From Bacteroidales bacterium (GTDB taxonomy: Bacteria; Bacteroidota; Bacteroidia; Bacteroidales; Muribaculaceae), in assembly GCA_004552395.1 (NCBI GenBank), contig SFOK01000078.1:1-8825 (forward strand): a DNA stretch of 8,825 nucleotides, in the 5' to 3' direction. Positions 1 through 6,691 of the stretch are shown piece by piece. The notes beneath the pieces were generated by a model that was not told the DNA's origin, did no database searches, and worked only from the letters and a program-made list of their open reading frames with translations. Position numbers and translations under genes: made by a program. How positions within the stretch are numbered: position 1 is the first letter of the stretch; each line of letters begins with the position of its first letter.

Positions 1-3000
1 TTCTATCCACGCCCTCCGCGAGGAGGGCGACATACTGACTATCTCCAACTATTCAGATATTGTTGATTTCTATCCACGCCCTCCGCGAGGAGGGCGACGC
101 AAATGGCCGAAAGCCAGGGCGAAGGTTATAGAATTTCTATCCACGCCCTCCGCGAGGAGGGCGACTACCTATCCCACGGCACTCGAAAAGGACGAACTGC
201 TATTTCTATCCACGCCCTCCGCGAGGAGGGCGACCTGCAAGGTGCCCGGTGACGACGCCACCACGCAGATTTCTATCCACGCCCTCCGCGAGGAGGGCGA
301 CCCCGCGCCGCCTGCTCTTTCATGCCTACGTTCGTATTTCTATCCACGCCCTCCGCGAGGAGGGCGACGTAAAATAATGCCAACAAATCCACCCGGCCTC
401 TCATTTCTATCCACGCCCTCCGCGAGGAGGGCGACCATCCAGCAGCAGAAGGAGTATTCCTCTGAGCTATTTCTATCCACGCCCTCCGCGAGGAGGGCGA
501 CCCAGTTACGATACTGCGGGCACGTTTTCGGTCTCATTTCTATCCACGCCCTCCGCGAGGAGGGCGACGCCACCCTGACACTTCGGGCGCAGATAGAAAA
601 AATATTTCTATCCACGCCCTCCGCGAGGAGGGCGACCAAGTCTTACGCAGAACTGTTCAAAGAATACTCTATTTCTATCCACGCCCTCCGCGAGGAGGGC
701 GACAACGCTGCCGCCATCTGCTTTACGATAGCGTTCATATTTCTATCCACGCCCTCCGCGAGGAGGGCGACATGTAGCCGCCCAACAGCCTGCCTATTTC
801 ATCGTTATTTCTATCCACGCCCTCCGCGAGGAGGGCGACCCGCTCAGTTTCGGAATCTGCACAACGGCTTTTCCCATTTCTATCCACGCCCTCCGCGAGG
901 AGGGCGACCTGTCAGTGCAGGTGCTATTGTACTTGCCGAACCAATTTCTATCCACGCCCTCCGCGAGGAGGGCGACGGGCCGTTCTTTTGTCACCCAGGC
1001 GCGGCAGCAATTTCTATCCACGCCCTCCGCGAGGAGGGCGACCTGCCGCAGCTGCCACTGATGGCTTTGCCGAGGAGATTTCTATCCACGCCCTCCGCGA
1101 GGAGGGCGACAGCTGCACTGGACGTTTGGAAGTGGTGCCCGCCTATTTCTATCCACGCCCTCCGCGAGGAGGGCGACCCGGTCTGAGCCAGAAAGAGCTT
1201 GCGTATAGGCTGGATTTCTATCCACGCCCTCCGCGAGGAGGGCGACGGGCCTCCGACTGGTAGAAAGCAAAAGTTTTGGAGATTTCTATCCACGCCCTCC
1301 GCGAGGAGGGCGACTTGGCAAGAAGGAAGATGAGCTTTTCCCCATCCTATTTCTATCCACGCCCTCCGCGAGGAGGGCGACGTAATGGAGGTGTCGGCAT
1401 GAGCTATATCTGCCTATTTCTATCCACGCCCTCCGCGAGGAGGGCGACAGCTGATCTTGTGTTCCTCCTTCACATGCTTCAAATTTCTATCCACGCCCTC
1501 CGCGAGGAGGGCGACTCGAGCGGCTCCAGCAGGTAGTTGGCCAGCCATTGCATTTCTATCCACGCCCTCCGCGAGGAGGGCGACAGGGCGATGCCCTTTT
1601 TCGTCAAAACGGATTCTTTATTTCTATCCACGCCCTCCGCGAGGAGGGCGACCGAGCGGGCATCCCGCCCTCGATGCGGGTGTCCGAATTTCTATCCACG
1701 CCCTCCGCGAGGAGGGCGACCCCAGTGGCCGTGAGCGGCATCCTTCAGCATTTGCTGATTTCTATCCACGCCCTCCGCGAGGAGGGCGACCGCGATTTTG
1801 ACATATTTCTTCGCCGAAATATTCCCAATTTCTATCCACGCCCTCCGCGAGGAGGGCGACCTCACCAAAGCCGGGTACAGCCCCCGAAAAACCATATTTC
1901 TATCCACGCCCTCCGCGAGGAGGGCGACGGCCAGTTCTACGCTACCACCGACCAGAAGAGCCTATTTCTATCCACGCCCTCCGCGAGGAGGGCGACGCGC
2001 ACTTCATGCCGCAATTCGCTGGATTGTAGAATTTCTATCCACGCCCTCCGCGAGGAGGGCGACCCCTCGACCGTGTAGCCTGCGGCCTCTAGGCGGTATT
2101 TCTATCCACGCCCTCCGCGAGGAGGGCGACGGCTTCCGCCGCTTCCGCCGGGAGGCTCAAGCAGATTTCTATCCACGCCCTCCGCGAGGAGGGCGACTAG
2201 AAGTTAATGGCGAATACGACGAATACGACGAGATTTCTATCCACGCCCTCCGCGAGGAGGGCGACCGGTTAGTCGTCCACGTCGTCGCAGTCGTGGCAAT
2301 ATTTCTATCCACGCCCTCCGCGAGGAGGGCGACCGGGAGTTCCAAGACCCGGAGGTCCGGGCCGAGTACATTTCTATCCACGCCCTCCGCGAGGAGGGCG
2401 ACGGTCAGGATAAAGCTGTTGCCCCACCAACTAAAATTTCTATCCACGCCCTCCGCGAGGAGGGCGACCCGTTGATGATGGACTGGATACCCTGCCCGGC
2501 CTTATTTCTATCCACGCCCTCCGCGAGGAGGGCGACGACAAGCACGCTCTGGTCATCAAGTTGCTCAAGATATTTCTATCCACGCCCTCCGCGAGGAGGG
2601 CGACAGCGGGTAAAGAACGTCCGCTCCCACATCCGCAATTTCTATCCACGCCCTCCGCGAGGAGGGCGACCTTTGATGTTTAATCAAATTGGAGGGCTAA
2701 ATCGTATTTCTATCCACGCCCTCCGCGAGGAGGGCGACGCCATGCCGGACTTCTGTTCGGCGGTGGTGGTGGATTTCTATCCACGCCCTCCGCGAGGAGG
2801 GCGACAAGGCTGCCGCAGGGGTGCCGTTCGTGGACATTGCATTTCTATCCACGCCCTCCGCGAGGAGGGCGACCTGAGTCAGACAATCACCCGCATCCGA
2901 GATGCCAACATTTCTATCCACGCCCTCCGCGAGGAGGGCGACCGGGGGCCGTTCCGCTTTTGTGGAGCTGCCCGCTATTTCTATCCACGCCCTCCGCGAG

Positions 3001-4506
3001 GAGGGCGACAAAAAGGACACCGAGAGCGGCACTGCCCTGGAAGTATTTCTATCCACGCCCTCCGCGAGGAGGGCGACCGACAAGATCGTGGTCTTTGACG
3101 AGGCCACATACATTTCTATCCACGCCCTCCGCGAGGAGGGCGACACTACCACCGTACAGAACGCCACCAACGTTTTTGTATTTCTATCCACGCCCTCCGC
3201 GAGGAGGGCGACCCCGGCAGCGATCACCCTCGCCCAGTTCATCATCATTTCTATCCACGCCCTCCGCGAGGAGGGCGACCGAAACTCCCAAAAAGGCAGC
3301 GGTACCTGAAGGAGTATTTCTATCCACGCCCTCCGCGAGGAGGGCGACCGAGCAAGGTACTTCTCAGCCTGCGGCAGCTGGGTATTTCTATCCACGCCCT
3401 CCGCGAGGAGGGCGACCCGTCCGTGTGGGCAGCTCTCCCTTTTTAATGTGATTTCTATCCACGCCCTCCGCGAGGAGGGCGACGCAAGGTTCTTGGCCCC
3501 GCCGACTGCGCCTTTCCCATTTCTATCCACGCCCTCCGCGAGGAGGGCGACTCTCGCATCCAAACTCTGCCGCAGGAACAGCAAAATTTCTATCCACGCC
3601 CTCCGCGAGGAGGGCGACCTGGCGTGTCGGTGGATACGCTGGCCGCATACGTCATTTCTATCCACGCCCTCCGCGAGGAGGGCGACCCCGTCGCTACCAG
3701 AACGTCGGCCATTGCGGCAACGATTTCTATCCACGCCCTCCGCGAGGAGGGCGACGATGATCTGCGGCGCTGGCAACTTCCCCGTGCGGAAATTTCTATC
3801 CACGCCCTCCGCGAGGAGGGCGACTGCTCTTTGATTGTGACGGTTTTCTTGTTGTCCAATTTCTATCCACGCCCTCCGCGAGGAGGGCGACACAGTTTCC
3901 AGTCTCAGCTACCGCCGGAACAATCCATTTCTATCCACGCCCTCCGCGAGGAGGGCGACACTGGAGGAAAACCAAAAGGCCACCGACAATGTGATATTTC
4001 TATCCACGCCCTCCGCGAGGAGGGCGACCTATGGCAGCTCCTACGACTACCTGATCACCGCTCTATTTCTATCCACGCCCTCCGCGAGGAGGGCGACACC
4101 TTCTTCGCACCCAGATTCTGCGCTTCAATGACATTTCTATCCACGCCCTCCGCGAGGAGGGCGACTTGGCTGCTGCGGTGAACTCTCGGTTGATGTCAAT
4201 ATTTCTATCCACGCCCTCCGCGAGGAGGGCGACGGTCTGCACGGCTGCCGATCTGCAGGGCTTCGTAATTTCTATCCACGCCCTCCGCGAGGAGGGCGAC
4301 TCATCTGTGCAGCATCTTCAACACTCACATCGTCATTTCTATCCACGCCCTCCGCGAGGAGGGCGACCATCAAAGCAGATTTTGTTCTTGACGACCTCGT
4401 AGGATTTCTATCCACGCCCTCCGCGAGGAGGGCGACCCTGCAAGCGCGATGCGATATCTTTCAGATTCATAGAATTTCTATCCACGCCCTCCGCGAGGAG
4501 GGCGAC
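1..4506 (-). CRISPR. Type I-C CRISPR array, 67 repeats / 66 spacers, truncated at the left edge
   Basis: A 33-bp repeat occurs 67 times, from 4474-4506 next to the leader down to 1-31, where the window cuts off 2 bases. I read every copy and saw no variant. The 66 spacers are 33-37 bp (4 of 33, 23 of 34, 24 of 35, 12 of 36, 3 of 37; mean about 34.8), and I saw no duplicates. In the transcribed (minus) direction the repeat begins GTCGCCCTCC and ends TGGATAGAAAT. CGCCCTCC pairs with GGAGGGCG around a TCGC loop, and the 11 nt after the stem match the 5' handle length that Cas5d leaves in type I-C systems. Orientation follows from the leader and cas genes lying to the right, so spacer 4437-4473 is the newest. 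There is no degenerate end repeat, so the array continues past position 1. Long open frames through this region are artefacts of the stop-poor repeat. Confidence 0.99.
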
Positions 4507-4509
4507 AGC

Positions 4510-4537
4510 AAAAACGGAGAAAAACATCTCCGCTTTT
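4510..4537 (-). terminator. Terminator-like hairpin between array promoter and first repeat
   Basis: In the minus-strand RNA, AAAAGCGGAGA pairs with UCUCCGUUUUU around a 6-nt loop. The eleven pairs include one G-U and a perfect six-pair GC-containing core, and a run of five U ends the stem. Only 3 nt separate it from the first repeat. It resembles an A-tract/U-tract intrinsic terminator, but it lies downstream of the predicted array promoter, where full termination would silence the array. It may be a weak attenuator, a block on cas read-through, a 5' cap structure on the pre-crRNA, or a DNA element for integration. Confidence 0.4.
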
Positions 4538-4542
4538 GTTTC

Positions 4543-4571
4543 ATTATAAAACGATCTGCACAGATTTGGAA
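4543..4571 (-). promoter_or_regulatory. Predicted array (pre-crRNA) promoter
   Basis: On the minus strand a perfect TATAAT -10 lies at 4548-4543. With a 17-bp spacer, the -35 would be TTCCAA at 4571-4566, which matches only three of six TTGACA positions, so this is a strong -10 with a weak -35. Transcription would start near 4536, about 30 nt before the first repeat. A weak -35 combined with palindromes over the -35 and the spacer is what a regulated promoter looks like, but no regulator can be named. Confidence 0.65.
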
Positions 4572-4617
4572 GAGATTTTCCAAAAAGATCCAAAAAAATA
4601 GCTGCGATCTGCACAGA
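4552..4617 (-). repeat. Direct repeat of a near-palindromic 13-bp leader motif (two copies)
   Basis: TCTGTGCAGATCG occurs exactly twice on the minus strand, at 4617-4605 and 4564-4552. Its core TCTG-TG-CAGA is an inverted repeat, and in the promoter-side copy the symmetry extends to ATCTG-TG-CAGAT. The copies are 53 bp apart, about five helical turns, so both would sit on the same DNA face. One lies between the -35 and -10 of the array promoter. This fits a pair of operators or anchor sites for a dimeric protein; the function is inferred. Confidence 0.7.
4565..4584. repeat. 7-bp inverted repeat over the array -35 region
   Basis: TTTGGAA (4565-4571) and TTCCAAA (4578-4584) form perfect 7-bp arms around a 6-bp centre. 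The element covers the proposed -35 and abuts the promoter-side copy of the 13-bp motif. It could be an operator half-site pair or part of the leader architecture. Confidence 0.5.
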
Positions 4618-4632
4618 ACGGCTTGAAAACAT

Positions 4633-4677
4633 GGTGCGAAGGAGACGGAAAAGGGGTGAGCGCTTTCCATTCGCACC
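4633..4677 (-). repeat. Inverted repeat just after cas2
   Basis: GGTGCGAA and its exact complement TTCGCACC flank a 29-nt interior that itself contains short GGAAA/TTTCC complementarity. In the cas transcript the stem begins 11 nt after the cas2 stop. No proper U-run follows (only UUUU within AUGUUUUC), so it is a poor intrinsic terminator. It could stabilise the 3' end of the cas mRNA or be part of the leader. Confidence 0.4.
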
Positions 4678-4688
4678 GAGGGAACAGG

Positions 4689-4979
4689 CTAGAAAATCAG
4701 CACGTCTCCGGATTCAAACAGGGGATGAACTCCGATATGCTCGACCTTGGTCTTATAGTTGTTGCCCAGTTGATAAAACCGCAGACTGTCCAGATCGGGG
4801 TCGATGAGAGCGGCAAGCTCGGACTTCAGAACAGCAAACTGCGCGGCGTCCAGCAGGCACTCGAAGACAGAATTCTGCACCCGCTGCCCGTGGTCCACGC
4901 ACTTTTTGGCGACTTTGCGCAGGCGTTTGCGCCCAGCAGCGGTCTCGGTGTTGACATCGTAGGTGATCAGGACCAACAT
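4689..4979 (-). CDS. cas2: CRISPR-associated endonuclease/integration protein Cas2, type I-C
   Basis: A 96-residue protein of normal Cas2 size. Cas2 dimers bridge two Cas1 dimers to form the integrase that inserts new spacers at the leader end of the array. The ferredoxin-like first strand LVLITYDVN (residues 2-10) carries the conserved Asp8, and the segment RVQNSVFECLLD (33-44) is typical of type I-C Cas2. The C-terminus, HIGVHPLFESGDVLIF, is the usual extra strand. The ATG is preceded by GAGGG with a 6-nt spacer, and this overlaps the cas1 stop. The gap from cas1 is only 9 nt, so the two genes are co-transcribed and probably translationally coupled. It is the last gene before the leader. 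No defects are visible. Confidence 0.97.
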   Translation of the reverse strand: MLVLITYDVNTETAAGRKRLRKVAKKCVDHGQRVQNSVFECLLDAAQFAVLKSELAALIDPDLDSLRFYQLGNNYKTKVEHIGVHPLFESGDVLIF

Positions 4980-4988
4980 AGACGACCC

Positions 4989-6020
4989 TCACTTCCAGAA
5001 GAACGGCGGATACAGTTCCAAATCGCCGCGCAGAGTCCGCGCCAGAAGGAGCGCCTGCACGTAAGGCACCAGTCCCCAGGGCAGTTTCTCTTTCAGGAAG
5101 GGATGGGTGATCTGCTCCTGCTTTTTGGTCTGCCAGGCTTTGAGAAACGCGCGGCGGCCATCGTCGGTCAGGAGGACAGCACCATTCTCCTGTTTCTGGA
5201 AGTGCTTCGCTGTCAGCAGTTTCTGGTTGATGCAGGATAGCACGAACCGGTCTGCGTAAACGGCGCGAAGCTCTTCCATAAGGTCCAGCGCCAGACTGCG
5301 GCGTCCGGGACGGGCGCGGTGCAGGAAGCCGACATACGGGTCCAGCCCGACGCTGCTCAGTGCGGAAGCGCAGTCGCGGGCCAGCAGAGAATAGGCAAAG
5401 GAGAGCAGCGCGTTCACATTGTCCAGCGGAGGCCGACGGTTTCGGGACACGAACGGAAACGCTTCATGCTGCTGTAAAATGAGGGAGTCGAAGCAGTCAA
5501 AGTAGCGCTGCGCTGCTTCCCCTTCCAGACCGCGCAGCTGGTCAAGATCGTCGCACTGCTCGATGAGCGGGAGCGCCGCCGCAAGCTGGGCACTCGTGCG
5601 TTTGAATTCCTCTACGGGCACGCGCTGCGGGTGGTCGCGGGTGGCGCGTTCCAGTACCCAGCGGGCGTTGTAAACCTTGCCAAGGATGAAGTACCGCGCA
5701 TAGCTGCAGCTCAGCGCTTCGCTGTCGGAGATACGGTACTGGGTCTGCCGCAGCAGGACATTGCCGCGCTCTTCGCCGACGGTGCGCGCCAAAAACTGGC
5801 CGTAAGGGCTGAAAAAGCAGAGGTCGATGCCCTTGGCCGCGCATTTGCCCATGAGTGCCGGGCTTGCACCGGAGCGGCTGAAGCAGACGATCCCTTCCAG
5901 CGTGTGGAGCGGGACCCGCCCGATCTCGGTCTTCTGGCGGCTGACCACGACATTTTCACCGTCGAGCGAAAGATAGGCGTCTTCCGAAGTGACGTAAAGC
6001 TGGGTCAATAGCTGTCTCAT
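4989..6020 (-). CDS. cas1: CRISPR-associated endonuclease/integrase Cas1, type I-C
   Basis: A 343-residue Cas1, the catalytic subunit of the spacer integrase, acting with Cas2 and, in type I-C, with Cas4. The N-terminal beta domain (about 1-85) starts MRQLLTQLYVTSEDAYLSLD. The helical catalytic domain shows the expected metal ligands: Glu166 in GLEGEAAQRYF, His234 in VGFLH, and an acidic cluster at Asp246/Glu249/Glu250 in ALDLMEELR. RPPLDNVNALLSFAYSLL (197-213) is the conserved dimer/helix segment. The frame is open 28 codons further upstream, but I chose the ATG at 6020: it overlaps the cas4 stop in an ATGA, has GGAGGA 6 nt upstream, and gives the normal family N-terminus. It looks intact. 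Confidence 0.98.
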   Translation of the reverse strand: MRQLLTQLYVTSEDAYLSLDGENVVVSRQKTEIGRVPLHTLEGIVCFSRSGASPALMGKCAAKGIDLCFFSPYGQFLARTVGEERGNVLLRQTQYRISDSEALSCSYARYFILGKVYNARWVLERATRDHPQRVPVEEFKRTSAQLAAALPLIEQCDDLDQLRGLEGEAAQRYFDCFDSLILQQHEAFPFVSRNRRPPLDNVNALLSFAYSLLARDCASALSSVGLDPYVGFLHRARPGRRSLALDLMEELRAVYADRFVLSCINQKLLTAKHFQKQENGAVLLTDDGRRAFLKAWQTKKQEQITHPFLKEKLPWGLVPYVQALLLARTLRGDLELYPPFFWK

Positions 6021-6691
6021 GGCGTGTCCTCCGCTTGAACTTCGTCCAGATAGGCTTTCAGGTAGGCCCTGGGGTCGGCGCGTTTGTACAGTGCGGGCAG
6101 GCAAAGCTCTTTGAGGGAGCAGGCGTTGCAGAAGGTTCCCGGCTTGACTTTTGGCGTGTAGCCGCGGACGAAATACTGGTTCATCTCGTCGGCCATGGCC
6201 TGCGTTTTTTGGCGCAGCGCGTCCGTCAGCGGGACGAGTTCCCGCCGCCGCGTTTCCTCGTAGAAGAGCGCGGCCTGCGGGATATCACAGGCCAGCATCT
6301 CTTCCAGAGCCATGGCCTGCGCACAGAGCTGCAGCCGGTCGGCGTCGTTCTCCTTGGCGCGGCCATGTTTGTACTCCACCGGCATGGGCCGCCAGCGGCC
6401 TTCGGTGTGCTGCAGCGGGATGCCCTCCGGGTCCGCCCGGAATTCCACAACGTCGCAGTCTCCGCTGAGCCGCAGCCGGTGGCTGACGACCTTCATCCCC
6501 CGCGTGATGAGCAGATCGCCCCGCCGCTCGGTCTGCGCGGTATCATGGCAGCGGGTATGTTCCAGCCGCCCCTCCGCAGTGCGAAGGTTCTCAGACCATT
6601 GCTGTTCGAGGTGGATGAGCGCCCACTGACGGCGGCAGAAGCAAAAATGCTGGATGCCGGACATCAACAGGTAATCGTCCGGGGCGGACAT
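6017..6691 (-). CDS. cas4: CRISPR-associated exonuclease Cas4 (RecB-like, Fe-S), type I-C
   Basis: A 224-residue Cas4. In type I-C, Cas4 joins Cas1-Cas2 to select PAM-containing prespacers and trim their 3' ends before integration. Visible RecB-nuclease elements are His45 (RLEH), the acidic segment with Asp78/Asp80 (SGDCDVVEF), the motif Glu106-Tyr-Lys108 (PVEYK), and the Gln121-containing helix. The iron-sulfur cluster ligands are an N-terminal Cys (Cys17 or Cys19 in HFCFCRRQW) and Cys188, Cys191 and Cys197 in FCNACSLKELCLP. Its start overlaps the cas7 stop by 1 nt (TGATG), and its stop overlaps the cas1 start (ATGA). It is among the most GC-rich genes here and appears intact. Confidence 0.97.
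   Translation of the reverse strand: MSAPDDYLLMSGIQHFCFCRRQWALIHLEQQWSENLRTAEGRLEHTRCHDTAQTERRGDLLITRGMKVVSHRLRLSGDCDVVEFRADPEGIPLQHTEGRWRPMPVEYKHGRAKENDADRLQLCAQAMALEEMLACDIPQAALFYEETRRRELVPLTDALRQKTQAMADEMNQYFVRGYTPKVKPGTFCNACSLKELCLPALYKRADPRAYLKAYLDEVQAEDTP
6027..6032 (-). promoter_or_regulatory. Ribosome binding site that fixes the cas1 start
   Basis: GGAGGA on the minus strand lies 6 nt before the ATG at 6020, inside the 3' end of cas4. It supports the 343-residue Cas1 over the 28-codon longer frame, whose upstream codons read as cas4 sequence out of frame. Confidence 0.8.

Larger units (their letters stand above)
4507..4688 (-). promoter_or_regulatory. CRISPR leader
   Basis: This is the 182-bp AT-rich gap between the cas2 stop codon and the first repeat, and no gene fits in it. 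By position it should hold the array promoter and the site that directs Cas1-Cas2 to insert new spacers at the first repeat. It contains a TATAAT box at 4543-4548, two copies of a 13-bp motif (4552-4564 and 4605-4617), inverted repeats at 4565-4584 and 4633-4677, A-tracts at 4582-4586 and 4592-4598, and a hairpin at 4510-4537 that almost touches the first repeat. The density of symmetric elements suggests protein binding or DNA bending, but that role is inferred. Confidence 0.9.

Noticed and set aside
1..66. Distal end of the array at the window start
   Set aside because: The first repeat is only cut by the window (31 of 33 bases) and shows no degeneration, so the true end is elsewhere.
242..1186. 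Long plus-strand open frame (314 codons) within the array
   Set aside because: It is made of repeat translations (STPSARRAT, ISIHALREEGD, FYPRPPRGGR) alternating with spacers; the repeat simply lacks stops in these frames.
2697..3893. 398-codon minus-strand open frame within the array
   Set aside because: Same artefact: the translated repeats read VALLAEGVDRN or SPSSRRAWIEI. No ribosome binding site or coding signal is apparent.
4507..4688. tracrRNA or small RNA gene in the leader
   Set aside because: There is no anti-repeat complementarity to the array repeat, and type I-C systems do not use a tracrRNA. The structures seen are short palindromes.
4623..5240. Plus-strand open frame over the leader, cas2 and the end of cas1
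   Set aside because: It is antisense to recognised cas2 and cas1 and matches no family I know.
5989..6104. Upstream extension of cas1 to an ATG at 6104
   Set aside because: The extra 28 codons lie inside cas4 out of frame and do not resemble Cas1. The ATG at 6020 has a good ribosome binding site and an ATGA overlap.
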